From: Psettodes erumei
Lineage: Eukaryota; Chordata; Actinopteri; Pleuronectiformes; Psettodidae
DNA length: 64,000 nucleotides
Reading direction: 5' to 3'
Assembly: GCA_016785225.1 (NCBI GenBank)
Contig: JAFBJZ010000107.1
Coordinates: 434,001-498,000 of the forward strand
This document shows, one piece after another, positions 13,492 to 26,934 of this stretch. The first letter of the stretch is position 1, and every line of letters starts with the position of its first letter. The notes beneath the pieces were generated by a model. The model did not search any database. It was not told where the DNA came from and saw only the letters and a list, made by a program, of their open reading frames with translations. A program made the position numbers and the translations under genes.

Positions 13492-14172
13492 CCGTCACGT
13501 CATGACGCAGACATGTGAGCGGGGCAGAGGTCGCTCTCGAGCAGCCATGTTAAAGACCGAGCACCGGCTTTTGGTACTCCGTCGCAGACTCTGCAGTGCT
13601 GCACGTCACCACATGATGAAGCACGTCTCAGGCCTGCAACTGAGGAAAGTTGTTTACGCCCACAAACCCGTATCTAAAATAAAAACAAATAGTTTGCATT
13701 CTTTCCTTCATCACACATCACTTGGAGTCTAATGCCAAAGATTAATTATAGCCAATGGGCCTCCTTATCTTTGCTATGTTGAGTAGCGCCACCCAAGACT
13801 GAACTCTGGCTCTGGACTTTTATGCTGCTAACTGCCAGAACCACTGCTGCAAATTTTCTGCCTATTGTCTCAACCCACGCAGGTTACAGCGCCCAGACAT
13901 ATTCCATCTTTTTAGCCAGAAATAGTCTGCAACAAACAAAAAAGCTTCACTTTTTCACTTCAGTAGACCCTCAACTTCCATTAACCGCTAGCTAAGATAG
14001 CGTGCTAGTATATAATGATTTGGTAATTGGCTGTGGTCTGATTGAGTCGGGGACTGTGGAGTGAGTGGCAGCGTGTTAGCAGTGATTGCCTATTTTTAGC
14101 AGACGAAGGGCTGTTATTCTGGGGATGCCCAAACAGGCCACAAGCAGGGAGCAGTGGGTGCAGAAGTGTATA

Positions 14173-14174
<2 letters not shown>

Positions 14175-14208
<34 letters not shown>
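14175..14208. repeat. (TG)n microsatellite with CG extension
   Basis: The (TG)n is followed by CGCGCGTGTGCG to about 14,220, giving a longer purine/pyrimidine alternating tract. Confidence 0.97.
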
Positions 14209-14218
<10 letters not shown>

Positions 14219-17200
14219 CGTCTGAGTTTATACAAACAGGGAGTCCTCTTTACCTTCTACGGATGGAGCTTGGTCCTGGGCAGCATACAGCATTTCCTTG
14301 AATGCCTGATGAGGGAAAGAGAAAACAATGCAGGCGGTCAGAGGATTCTGGAACTGAGCTGTCAAAGCAACCATGTCGGCGTTCATGTCACTTTAGAAGG
14401 GTGAAAACAATCAGAAACGCATAAGATAAGCATTTACGCATGTGTGGAGCAAATGTGAGGTGAGTTTGGCAGTGTCAAAACCCCCTGAATCAGCTCCACA
14501 TTAGACCCAAATGTCAGAGAGAAGATGTATTTCCAGTATTTAAAGTGATTACAGGAAGCCATGAGACATTACATAATTGTTTGCACCAGCTGCTTTTATG
14601 GTAGCACTGAACCATCTAAAAAGACATTCGAGAGCCATTAACTAAACACTTTCTCCATATGGGGGTTGAGCGCAGCAACGGTTACACAGCTGTCAACGTA
14701 ATGAACAACATTTTAACCGGCTCGTCTGTTTCAAGTCACAAAAGCAGTTGTCACACAGGGATGTCAAAGCATTTTAGACTACACAGAAAATACACATAAG
14801 ATCCCTACTCCGTGAAATATGGGAGATCTCCTTTCCTTTGTTACCTCCATCTTATGTAATCAGTCGTGTTTGTTTATCTATCCACTAGCAGGATTATGCA
14901 GATACCAGTGGACCAGTTTGTGCAGTGGCTGAATGAGGTTGTTCCTCTGCAACACTACTGATCTTGAAGATAATGGAAGCTGACATAATTGCATGCTGGC
15001 TCATCCGAAAATACCGGCGGAGAACGGGGAAAAGATTGGAGCCTGAGTCTTGTTTCGCACTGAAGAGTCTCTGGAAGGACTCTGCCCCAGCGAAATGTCT
15101 ACAGCACATTCTGAAGTTCTACTAAGTGCTGAATCATTATGCTACTGTGTTTACAAGGCTCAGAGAGTGCAAGACTCAAATCTGCCCAATAAGCCGAACT
15201 CTGCAAACAATGTTCAACTCGCGCTGTATGTAAAAAAAAAAGTGTAAATATGATTACAGAGAGAAATTGTTCTGTCATCCGACATGTTTTCCGCTGTTCT
15301 CTGAGCAGGTTCCTATAGAACATGCTGCTTTTGTAATGGGACAGCGAGAGCAGCGGCATGAGTAAATCTGCGTGTGGGTGGAAACCACTCAAACTGCTGT
15401 GCATTAGCGGCAGCCTGCCACGAATGTCGATGCTCAAGTTCCTCTGTGGATTACACACACAGTGAGACTCAGGCACTGGAGCCTAAACCAAGAAGTAAAC
15501 GTCTGATGTGCACGTAGCATCGTCTCTACCTCGTCTGATCACGATCACAGGAGACCGACTGTGTGTACACAGCACTGGAGCAGGGCCAACTCCTGGCTAA
15601 TCTCTGGTGAGCTAAAGCCACATCCACCCCCCCCCCTTTTTTCTAATTGGTGGGAAATAAACATTCAGATTCAGACAGGGAGGCGTTCATTAAGATGGAG
15701 GCATTGCCATGGTGACGGCAGTGATGGGAAAGCCGGGCCGGGTTGGCTCTTAGGGGAATTGGGATGAACCTTCCGGCTTGGTAGTAATCAGCAGTGAGAC
15801 CTGCACACAATAACTAAACCAAGCCTAATGGGGGCCATCAGTTTGAATGACCATGCATTAACACGATGATGATGATGATGCGTGCTCAAGCAAACACGCA
15901 CGTAACACAAGTACCAGGCTCGTGTCAGCTGAGTGTCCAACAGTGTCAGTGGAATTTAATCCTTTAACAGTCATGTGGATGTAGATCTGCGTGCTACATG
16001 GTCAAATCCGTCCTCCAGGATGCTTGAGACTGTCCTGTGTGTGCTTGAGCGGATTTCGCAGCGTGCGTTATAAGTCTAAAGACATCTCGGACCCAAGTGG
16101 ATAGCCAAGGGTGGATCTCTTGAATCGCTTGCTCTGCGTTTAAGTGGATCCCTGCATGTCGGAAGAGGAGCAGAGAGGGAGGAGAGGTAGAGGCCGCTGG
16201 GAGGGGAGGAGGGGAGCAGAGGGCAGGCCTGGTCGGGGACCAGATGTCCTCCCAGTGGGGGAGGAACGATAAGGTGAGGATGGAAGAGGGGGAGGGAGGT
16301 ATAGAAAGGGGGGGGGTTCTCAGCAGTTGCCGTGCCTGTTGTATACATGATGTTCATGTTGTCGAACATGCTGATAACTCGCACTGCACAACAGATGATG
16401 AGCAACGCTGCATATTTAGTGTATCGTTTCCATTCCGTCTGTCACGATACAAAAAAGATCCCTCATCTTGATTACAGAACAAGTCCCCACGTTTGAACAA
16501 ACGACAATTACTCTCTGAAATCATGCCGGCACCTGCTTTCTGTCTGCATACTGTAATGTCACTTTGCTAGATTGAATTGCAAATGCCGAGCATTTTGCCT
16601 CCTCCTCCTCCTCCTCTGAACTTACACCAATGATTAGACTGCAGACATAAACGCACAAGTGGCCTTGTGCCTTCGCCCACACACACACCTGCATCTCTAC
16701 CTCTCAGTCCTTCTTTAACACTGTCCTGTCCAGTACACAGTTACACGATACATATATGCACATACTTGTTTTACACGCTGTAATACGTAGAAGTTTGCTT
16801 TTGCATGCAAAAAAAAAAACCCTCGGGCATGTGGTAAAGTCGAATTAAGAAGCTAAAACAACATTCCAGTCATCGGTGAGAAGTTATAAAAAAGCATTTT
16901 TAGTAACTATCACATTCAAAGACAAATCCTCTCTGTGCCCTATCAACCTTCATACGCTGCCCTTTGCCGCGAGCCTCTGGAACCCGGCGGGACACGCGCA
17001 CCTCCATACCAAGCAGCTGTTTAGCATATAGGTTTATAAACACAATCCCACAGGATAAAGCAACCGCCGAATTACTCAATCACTCAATCGCCTTGTCGAT
17101 GGCTCTCCGTTCGGATGAAGTGCCTCGCCAACCAGAGCCTGTGCTTGCTCTACCCGCCACTTTGCCGCATCTTTCTCATCTGCATAGAAACTGGCTGACC

Positions 17201-19958
17201 AATCTGAATAGGCGGCGCACAGATTTCCACACAATAGCATGCTCCAAAAATAGGGGGAGAGAGTGAAAACTGGGCAGCAGGTTAATTAATCCAACTAGCA
17301 CACAAAGACTACAATATCACTTCAAACCACAGTCGGTTTGGACGTGGGCAGCCGTAATACTGAGCACGCCACAGATACAGCCGCTGTGGAAGTGTTTTAC
17401 TGCAGCAGCTATGGGAAAAAAAAAATGACCCGTGCTGCCGGAATAATGTGTCATCGTGTCATTTAATAGACAGACAACTGAATTACACGAGTACAGCAGT
17501 TGTGTTAGCTGCAGAGGGAGGGGCAGGGGGTCTGTTTGTGATGACTTACACTGTGTGCAACAACCGAGTGCTCGCGGAGTGACGTGGACTGCTTGTGTTG
17601 CACCGCAGCGATATAACCAGGCTTTGCATTTTTCTGTGACATTAAAACTGACGAATTTTAAAGTCTGGTTTTATCTCGGTGACCCACTTCGCTAGAGTTT
17701 AATGACTTCTCTCAGAATATAACTTTACGTTTGTCCTTGTCTCGTGACTGGTTTCTAAGGGCATTCATGCCTTGAATTAAGATGTCCATCAACTGCAGGT
17801 GCGAGCCCTCTCCCTGCCCCACCCACTCAGGAGGTAACGGTGTTTACAGAGGTCAGACAAAGACCGAAGGCAGCCCCGCAATAGCACGACACACACAAAC
17901 CCATCCTGGCAGCAAACCCTATCTTTCAGATTTGACGGCGTGGACCAGAGCGCAATCCTCCAGTTCCACATCATTCAACAGTAGCAACACCTGCGACAAC
18001 AATATGCTGGTATCAACTGGATTGTTGATGGTTTGTAGAAGAGGAAGACAAAAGGCATCAGCTCCATATGAATCATGCATCAATAACTGGTTGCAGTTGT
18101 GTTGACACCAGACCTATTGTTCTGCTTCCCACTCTCAAAGAAATGAATGATGGAAAAAAATGTTACACAGATAGACTGATGAAGTCTGTCAATCTTTCCT
18201 GCTCATAGAAAAAAAATGTTCTTGCATATAATTCTTATTTTTAAAGAAAGATTATATAGGATTCTAATAAAAGCCCCTGATCATCTGCTCTTGAGACTTT
18301 TTTAGGAATTAAAGTGCCTCTATTGAAAGTTACTGGCGTTGATGTGTTGTAAAATAGCCTAGTATTAACTCTAAAATGCAGCCTCAAGACCATTACATCA
18401 AATAAATCTCAATAACATCGATATATGCACATGACAGAAAAATCTATCATCATCCATCTCAGGTCAGTGAGTGCCGAGGCAAAGACTGGAGGTGTAAAAT
18501 GGCTGGTATGGCCATGCATCTGTCCCTGGGCTCACTGTGCGGCAGTGTGCACGCACAAAGAGCCCAGAAATGCTGTGCATGTATGTTCACAACCAGTTCA
18601 AAAAAAAAATCTGTAGAGTTGTCCTCTTGCCAGTGTGTTCACCACATTGGTGACATCTTTCATTTTTTTCCACTTGAATTATCTTGCCTGATGATTTTTT
18701 TTATTACACACTGATGACAACATATCATTCATGTCATGCTGGACAGATCCACGTGTCTGCTGTCACAATTACCTGACTTAACATTTATATTCAGGGCATG
18801 TTTTCAAAACAAAACCAGCACTGTGAGCTTCTGTTGGGTCTGGGGTGTACTGTGGGTCGATGGGGTTGAAGAGAACAGGGTCTTTGTCTATAATTCATAG
18901 AGCTAAATGGAACATAGCAGCCTGCTCTGTCACTGCGTGTCTGCACTAAAGCTCTTAACGTGGAGCCAGCAAGAAGTGGGGTGTGAAAATAAAATACTCC
19001 TCAAGCAATGTAAACCATCTAACAAAGACCATGTGCTCACACAAAGATGCCTCTGAATCCACAGATGCCAGACAGAATATCCTTTTTTTTCCTGCTGCTT
19101 GATTCCAGGGGACAATCATTTCTGTTAAACTGATTATAAAAAATAAAAATATGTCTACATCTTTTTTCAAAACTCTGGCTATTGACATTGAATGGTTACA
19201 GATGCAAATTAATTTTTCAACAGTGAGTAATTGATTCCCTGTAGATTATCCTTGTGTTCAGTTATATTGTCGCAAATGATAAAAAAAAAATTCAAGCATG
19301 ACCCAAAACCTGTTTTCTTTTTTTTGGGGTTGAACACAGCAATGGACAATAAACCTTTTTTTTTTTTTTTTTTTAAATGTACACCTCATTTATATGATGG
19401 ACAATGTAAGAAACATTCAAGACATGGAAACAAAAAAATGAATGCAACTGAAATAAAAAAAGGTACCAATATTTTTTTGCAGAGATAATATGAATAATGA
19501 AAACAAAATAAAGCTATATTGCTGTTTTGTTTGTTTTTTTACAAAATCTCTGATTATGATTTTTTAAGAAACTTTTTGAATTAATCCCATAATAAAAAGG
19601 CATTGAGTTCATTGATCATTCTGATTATACTGACGTGTTGTAAACTCAGCAAACAGCAATAATAAACACTGAATGCTCCCTATGGCTCTTAACAACCGCA
19701 GTCAATTTCCCCTCCATAAACAATAGGTCCATCCCTTATCTTTTACCGTCGTTTATTGCCCTCATGAGTAAGTCCTACTAAAACTTAAGAAATAGATATT
19801 TACAGGGGGCTTTTCAGTTTCTGCCACAGCTAATCCCGACTCTTATCCTCCAGTTTCCTGGAAGACTTCCCAATGAAATGTGCTGTAATTGTGGGAGTTT
19901 CGTCCATACCGGTGTCCACGAGGCATTTACGTAAATTAAAAGCAAAATGGGACTTTAC

Positions 19959-20027
19959 CTCATACTGAAGATACTGTTTCCTCCACTCGGGAGTGATATG
20001 GGACGAAAGATGCTCCGCGAATTTCAT
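19959..20027 (-). CDS. XPR1: XPR1 coding exon 1 (phosphate exporter, SPX N-terminus)
   Basis: Encodes the first 23 residues of XPR1, beginning MKFAEHLSSHITPEW and ending QYLQYE. This is the start of the SPX domain, which senses inositol pyrophosphates. XPR1 is a multi-pass membrane protein and the known animal inorganic phosphate exporter (family knowledge). The start ATG (20,025-20,027) has A at -3 and an in-frame TAA 33 bases upstream (20,061-20,063), so the start is well supported. The exon ends at GAG followed by the donor GTAAAG (19,958 downward), phase 0. The start faces away from ACBD6, whose start is 1.9 kb away on the other strand, which implies a shared promoter region. The rest of the gene is outside the window to the left. 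The match rests on recognition of the highly conserved SPX start and on synteny with ACBD6. Confidence 0.9.
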
Positions 20028-20480
20028 TCTGTCCGCGCAACGGTCCCCCTCGATCCGCCGTTAAATCCGCGAGCGGCTGTCCCCCCCACCTTCACCGTCG
20101 ACGCGACTTTTTGTTATGTCAGTCAACTTGCTCGCGCAACACGCGGCGCGTCAGCCCGGCGCACGGTCCGCTCCCGTCTTCACTCCACTTCTGGCTCGTC
20201 CCGGTCGGCGCACTCCGAGCAGATCCCGTCCCACATGCTAATTCACGGAAGGGAAGAAGACGACGGCAGCCCCCCTCTTTTTTTAACAGGTGGCCGGGCG
20301 GCTGTGTGGCGGAGCCGGTGAGAGCGGCTCAGTGACTTTGCTCCGTCCCTCCCTGGGCAGGTCTGGGGACATTGCGGTCCGCCATCGCATTGAGCCTGCC
20401 CCGGCAACGTGGTTGCGTCAGCAGAGCGCGCAGTGGCACCGGGCGTTGTTGGGACCTCCCGTAAAAAGTGTTGGCAGCGC
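20010..20480 (-). promoter_or_regulatory. CpG-rich promoter/5' UTR region of XPR1
   Basis: Local CpG density rises sharply here compared with the AT-rich flanks, and the stretch covers the XPR1 start codon and the sequence just upstream. A GC-box-like GGGCGG lies near 20,296. No convincing TATA box is seen, which fits a dispersed CpG-island promoter. The transcription start cannot be placed from sequence alone. Confidence 0.55.
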
Positions 20481-21930
20481 GACCAGGGATACCCCACACC
20501 ATCACCGACCCCCTCCCACCAAATAGTTCTCAGTGGGTTTTGACAGAGGTGCCTGCCCGCCTGAGATGCTTTTTGTTGCTGCTGTGTGTCTGCAACGAAA
20601 CAGGGGATACACTTAAAGCCGAGGCTGCAGTCCAACAGTAATGCACGGACTCGACATTCATCGTCCAACTAATAGTGATGATACCACTGAAGTATTTTTT
20701 CAAATCATAACTCACTGTTCTCTTCTCTACTACCAATTCAGTCACGGATTCAAGTCATGGATATGCGAGACTGTTCCGAAGAGAAATGCTTATTTCAAAA
20801 TTTCTAAATTAATCTGGAAATGGGAACGCGAGTTGTATCTTACTTAGATGTTTTGGCTACTTTAATGAAGAAGCCTTTGTTTGTGCTTTGGAAAGGCAAA
20901 TGGTTTAAACAGAACTCGATAGCATACAGGAGATTTCAAAGGGATCTCACAGGAGTATCTGTAGGAATGAGAGCTAGATGTCCTTGGATGAGCAAAGTTT
21001 TCAAGAATACTTTTATTGCCTCGTCCTGATTTAAACTTTTGCCCGCTCAGCTCTTAAGTCAGTCCAGTTTCGTTTTACTTGGGAGGGTCTCAAGAGCGTG
21101 CAGCCGCTCGGTCTGATGCGGAGACGGGACAGGTGACGATTCATCATTGTGCCAATGGCAGCATCTGCTGGACAAACTGCGCTAATGCATGTTTACCAAC
21201 AGAGCGTGTGGTTCACTCCATAAACAGGTGTCAGCAAAAAGTTCAAACGTAATATATCTAAACATGTTATAAATTGAAGTGGAAGATCGGGCAAATGAAT
21301 TGAGGAAAGTAAAATTGGACAGAAATGACCATACTGCCAACTGTAACGATATGAGATGAAGTGTAAATAATTCACATTTGAAGAGTTTTTAATAACCCAC
21401 ATTTTGACGTTAACACCAAAGTATCAGTGGGATAGCTACTGACGCTAGCGTTGGCGGTAACACGAACTGTTGTCAGTTAACTGAATGGTTACTATGAACA
21501 ACACAGAAAACAAAAATGCACCACAATGTTTTATCTTCATGTAGACTATCGTACCTTTTATATATATAACTCAGTCGCGTAAAATAAGATAACGACTTTA
21601 GAGAATATTTCTGTCTTTTATATTTTTTTAATGTTTCTATATTTTCTTACCGAGCACCGCGTGAAGCCCACGAAGAAATGCAACCGGAACCTTTCTTGCA
21701 AGCAAGAAGTTTAGCCGGGGCTTTTATTTGCAAGTACCAGAGACGGACCAAGGGGTGAAACAGTTCCGACTGACACGGATTCCCAACCATAACGGATTAA
21801 AAAACGAAACCACCTCTGAGATACTTTTCGCATATTTGCACGGCAGCTACTCTCCATTCGCATTTAATATTTTCCACACGGATCTACGGCGCTTGTCGTG
21901 ACTGGTGGTACGCTGTAAACAACAATAACA
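20481..21930. promoter_or_regulatory. Divergent inter-promoter region XPR1/ACBD6
   Basis: About 1.4 kb between the XPR1 CpG island and the ACBD6 start codon. No coding potential is supported. The ACBD6-proximal part (about 21,650-21,930) includes an ETS-like core (ACCGGAAC near 21,682) and becomes GC-richer toward exon 1. It probably holds the ACBD6 core promoter and 5' UTR. The central part (about 20,640-21,640) is AT-rich, and I see no specific element in it. Confidence 0.4.
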
Positions 21931-22209
21931 ATGGCTTCTGGGTCGCCGTCGTCCTCTCCGGACACTGCGACGGGCTCAGGTACAGACCCAGCCCGTCCCG
22001 ACACAGGGGAACCCCTCGGCGGAGCAGGATCGGACTCCGACTCGGACCTCGGTTTGGGGAAATTTGACTGTAGCGCCATGGAAATGGGTGATCGGCTTGA
22101 AGGAGAGGAGCTGGAGGCAGAGTTTGAGTCTGCTGCCGACCGCGTACGAGATCTGGTTCAGACGGCCAGCAAGGACCAGCTGCTGTACCTGTACGCTCGC
22201 TACAAACAG
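21931..22209 (+). CDS. ACBD6: ACBD6 exon 1 (coding)
   Basis: 93 codons, from ATG to ...YARYKQ, followed by donor GTGAGT, phase 0. It carries the acidic/serine-rich N-terminus (SDSDSDLGLG) and the first helices of the acyl-CoA-binding domain (RVRDLVQTASKDQLLYLYA). The N-terminal 50 residues differ in sequence from the human protein, as expected for a disordered tail. Confidence 0.93.
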
Positions 22210-25200
22210 GTGAGTGTCCGGATGATTGTCGCTGTGGTCTGGTAGGCTGATTTTAAGACCTCAGATGCTATCATCATGTGTCCTTAAATCAAAAACACAT
22301 GGAGTGAACACTCAACATTCATTTTCATCACCGATTTTGGCAGATATGGCCTAGGGTCGTAGATGTATGTTGCCAGTGTGTGTTATTAATCCTAGATAAT
22401 CAGCTGAATCAGTTACACTAATTTTGTTTTCACAGGTCAAAGTCGGAAAGTGCAATACACCAAAGCCCGGCTTCTTTGACTTTGAAGGACAGAGAAAATG
22501 GTATGTAGCCTACACTTGGTCATCAGGTTACAATAAATGGGTCGCACATAGTTGTTGTGGTATAAATTAGGTGTGAGTGACGTGTGTGAGAGAAAAATGT
22601 GTTATGCACCCACAAGCGTAGAAAACATGTTTCTACCATTTAAAATAAACTACTTTTATTGATTAAATACACCCCAGAATAGCTGAAGTATAACCCATTC
22701 ATAACATTCAACTAGAAACTACAAAAGTCCACGATCCACTCTGAAGGGCATTGTTAATAATTACAAAAACAATACGGATAAAAATGTACACCTGCAAAAG
22801 AGGATGGTATGATAAAAATGATTCTATCATTACAGGCAAGCCTGGAAGCAGCTTGGAGATATGGATGCGGAGCAGGCGATGCAGGAGTACATTTCCTGTG
22901 TCAACATGTTGGACCCTGAAGGCAGCACGAAGGTAATAAGAACCATTCCTGAGAGGCCAAAGCTGATTCCCAATGTCTGCACATACTGTAGTGTACTATA
23001 TACAACTTTGTATTATTCTCTTTCTTGTAATACAGTGAATTACAAAATAAGTACCGAATAAAGAAGAGTGATGAACACTCATGAGTAGGAACAGGGAAGT
23101 TTACCTAAAACACTACGTGATTGATATAGACACCACAGATCAGGGTACAGTAATACAGACTTGTGACATGCAGACTCATCTTGTTCACAGCAATCTTTTT
23201 GTCCTGCTTAAAGGCTGATGTTGGTGGAGTTAATCACATGATGTATTTATTCCACATAAATTATTGAACTCATCTCTCCCCCATGGTGACAAATATAGAA
23301 ACATCCAAAGTATTTATTTGCCCTATTTCAGATGCAGTGTTATGTTTTTGCCTGTAGGGGTCAGTGTCACTGTGTCATTTCGTCTCAGGTCTTTTAGTGG
23401 GCCTCAATTCTGTACATGTAGCATAAAAATACACCAGGAGATTTGCTGTCTTCTTCATTGTCTGACATTTTGGGATATGAATAATGCAAGAAGCATTCAC
23501 AGTATGGCTGTCGAGATGTGCCTGTGTGTTGGATGACATAAGAGGGTTTGTTTACATCTCTACACACGCTGGTGTCGAGTCATTGGACTGTCAGGAGAGT
23601 TGTGTTGCCATGGACTGGCTGTCCTGTGGGGCACAAGCATTTAGTTACAACAACAGCTTTCTACTGTTTGCATAGTTAGAAAGACTATTATCAGCAGAAC
23701 AAACTTTTCATGCATGGCGGTATTGACAAAATGTATGCTCAATAAATATGTTGGCTGAAACTATCACTTTAAGGGTTTAACGTTTTACATTTAAAAAGAA
23801 GTCATGATCTGAAATTGCAAAGGCTATCAGACCAGCAACAAAGGAAATTGCTTTCAAACTGTAGTCTACATTATTTGTGAAACTATTTGACCATTCTGCT
23901 AAGTTTGGTGAATTTCCATTACTTAGTAAAAACCAGGGGAAGTTTGATGATCTGGAACTATTATTTATTTGATATTTGAGACCAAAATTATCACCACAAA
24001 ATGAATTAAAAAAGAGGCTGTTGTACCATGTTGCCACATATCAAAATTGTCAGGCTGCCATTTTTATGTAAGTTGAGGTGTTGCTTTAAAAATCTGTAAT
24101 AACATGATGGTTTTATTCATTTAAATTTCTTTGTATACCTACTAGCAATTATTGATAGATAAGCAAGCACCCGCCACCTCCTCATGAGGTCAACATCTAA
24201 CCAGACGGTGATGGAATTTTACCAGTGTGTTTTTTTTCTATACTTAAAAAAAAACAACAAAAGAATACATGTAGGTGTGACCTACAATAGTGTCTCATTG
24301 CTCACACACCTTTTTGTCTTTCCAGTGTCTACTTTCCCTTTGGGATCTCTCGCCTCTTAAGTAGTTCTCCTTTTCCTCCCTCCTCATTGTTCTCCACCTC
24401 TGTGCTACCTGCTCTCCTTCTATTAATCTCCCCCCAACCTCCATTCTATTATTACCTCTGTGCCTCTTTTTTCTTTGCTCTCTGTCCATGTTTATGTCAC
24501 TTTAATAGCATCACTGTCAACTACATGTCCAATCCTGACACATTCTTTTGTCTCGGACCAGGCTGCAGGCAAATACTCGCTGACTCTGCCCCACAGCTGC
24601 ACAATGCCAGGAGAGAGCCCAGCAGACAGGCCAGCAAATGCACAAGTGCCCTCTGAAAAAAAAAGCTGATTGTATTAGTGTTAACAAAGCACCTTAGCAT
24701 GGCAGTGGCTATTCTTTTGGAAGCCCAGTTAAAATAGTGTAAGTAGGAGTGCATAGACAGAGAAGCAGGGGAGAGAATAATAGCCAGAATTTGACCTCTG
24801 TCCCTGTCTCAATTGTTGAACAGACACTGGCTTTATATTACATTACCTTGCAGAGGAGTAGGGCCAGTGCATCAGCGAATATTCTGAGTTTCTGAAGTGA
24901 ATTAGGTTGTCCCAAAAGTGCACGCGCAGTTGTTTTGCTTCGCTTGTCATGTTCTTCCCCACTCTCCCCATTTTCTGAAATCACATTTGTGTGGGTTCTT
25001 TTGTGAGTCAAGGTTGGTCAGCAAAGAATAGGCTGGGTAATAAAGTCTTGGCTGGACTGAATGTAATATGGAATTCCATGAAAACACAAAAGATTAACAA
25101 CAGTCACAAATTAAGGCGCAATATATTTTATGTTGTTCCGTTACATTTTATTGGTTATTTATTGGCAGTGAGGTCATGTCTAAAGGCCCAGAGACCTGTG

Positions 25201-26882
25201 TCTGAAACAGTTTGAACTTTGCTGAACTGTTGTGAATTAGTTTTTCAAAAGGCTACAAGGGTGAGGCTATAGGTAAAGCCATTCATGGTGAATAGATTAA
25301 CCCAGCCCTATTGTATTGCATGGAGCACACAAAACAGTAAGGACTGGGCCTCTGTCCATGTCGGACGGCCACACGGGCTTCAGAACTAAGCCAAACAAGA
25401 CCACGTTGGTTGCACTATCTATCACTGAACAAGGAGTTAGTTTGTTAACAGTGAGTTACATAAACAAATCATTTGGTTTTTAATTGTGTATATGGTTGAT
25501 ATTGCTTTTGAATGTCTGACGTTTTTATTTGACAGGTAAGGCAAGGAGCAGAAAGGAGAACGGGCTTCGGAGGAGCAGCAGTCAGCTCTCTGTACCAAGA
25601 GGAGATGATCAGGTATTTATAAAACGCACGTGCAGACACCGAAAAAGCATACAGTACATCAGAAACATGATGTACTTACATCGAGTACAGAGGGAATGAC
25701 AGCAGCATTTTAAAGATACACACGTTGTGTGGTGTTGACTGTTCACATCTCCCGCACTCTCTCTATTCGACTCTGTGTTCTTAAGTTGCATTTTCAGATG
25801 CCAAAACATCTAAAAGCGTCTCGCAGATCTTAAGCTTGAACAGACTCAGCTTTTTCCTCCAGTTGTGAATCACCACTTATTTAATGCTTAGGTAAACTCA
25901 GTCTGAGTCTGGCATTGTTAACCAATGGTCTCAATGCTGTATTTGATTGTATTCAACAGACCGTAACTGCAGTTTAGGGTCCGGAGACGTCATACAGTTC
26001 TGATTTATGTTAATGAAATATATTCTCCATTTACTTCTGCCTGGCAGACTTACTCAAGCTGAAAAACCTCATCTTCATTTCAATGAAAAAAGAGCTCTTT
26101 TGGAGATGAAAATGAGATGTGTGAATCCTGCAGGTTTTCCTCCTAAAAGGCTGCATGTGATTAGTATGCACAGTCTTGGGAAGAGGCAGCCAGAGTCTCC
26201 CCTTTTTAATTACGTTCCGATTCGGGGGGGTGGTGATGAAGACAGGCCGGGTACAGCGAGGGGGGGGTACCGCACGTTTCCCAGAACGGTGCTCCCCTTG
26301 GTGATATCCAGTTGCAGCGATGCCCCGAGGGAAGCCGGGAAGGAGAAAGTCATTAACATGGCCCGTACACACACCTCTGCACATGTGTGCACACATAAAC
26401 ATACACTTGTCACTGTACCTCTTGCATCCAAATCCATGCACAACCTGCCGGAACTGTCACACTCACTGCTCTGCTGCATTTCAATTTCCTCTTTCGCACA
26501 CATACACACACACATATTAAACAGCTAAGCACCTGTTAACCAGACAGACAGACAGAGACTTAATTGCATTGCTCATTGCTCACCTCAAGCTGTGGTGTGT
26601 GTGTGTGTGTGGTGTGGCGTGTATATGGGCAAAAGCAGGATTGATTAGCAATATCCCTGGGCTACTGGGCTGATCAGTGTGTGATTGAGCAGGCTTTGAA
26701 TGCTACATTTGTAATTCTCTCACCCACCTTGCAAAAGGATCCTGATAAACATGGGAGGTTTTGTTGTCCGCACACTTTGCTGGAAGCCAGCGCTGAGTTA
26801 TTTGAGTTCTCATTGTTTCTCGTACTTCCATGGAGCTCAGCCATGCCGCGAGTATAGAGCAGGGGGATGTGATGACAGATTG

Positions 26883-26934
<52 letters not shown>

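Larger units (their letters stand above)
1..19958 (-). other. XPR1: XPR1 intron 1 (partial, runs off left edge)
   Basis: Non-coding sequence downstream of the XPR1 exon 1 splice donor (minus-strand GTAAAG beginning at 19,958). I searched the minus strand for the next XPR1 exon, which continues the SPX domain, and found none, so exon 2 lies outside the window. A very long first intron also fits the mammalian gene. Contents: many (CA)n/(TG)n arrays, one tRNA-derived SINE at about 12,300-12,600, a GC-rich hairpin at 11,459-11,504, a CpG-rich stretch at about 9,310-9,960, and several low-repeat, homeodomain-site-like stretches (about 4,740-4,920, 5,380-5,760, 7,080-7,500). No supported gene lies inside. 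Confidence 0.8.

Noticed and set aside
1..19958. Search for XPR1 exon 2 on the minus strand
   Set aside because: No segment continuing the SPX domain was recognised; the exon is taken to lie outside the window.
24900..24920. AATTAGGTTGTCCCAAAAGT, resembling a mariner-type terminal inverted repeat
   Set aside because: No matching inverted end was found nearby and there is no transposase remnant; a single short match is not enough.
26007..26528. 173-codon plus-strand open frame in ACBD6 intron 4
   Set aside because: No domain recognised; ends in His/Thr repeats derived from CA-rich sequence; the overlapping opposite-strand frame is just as long.
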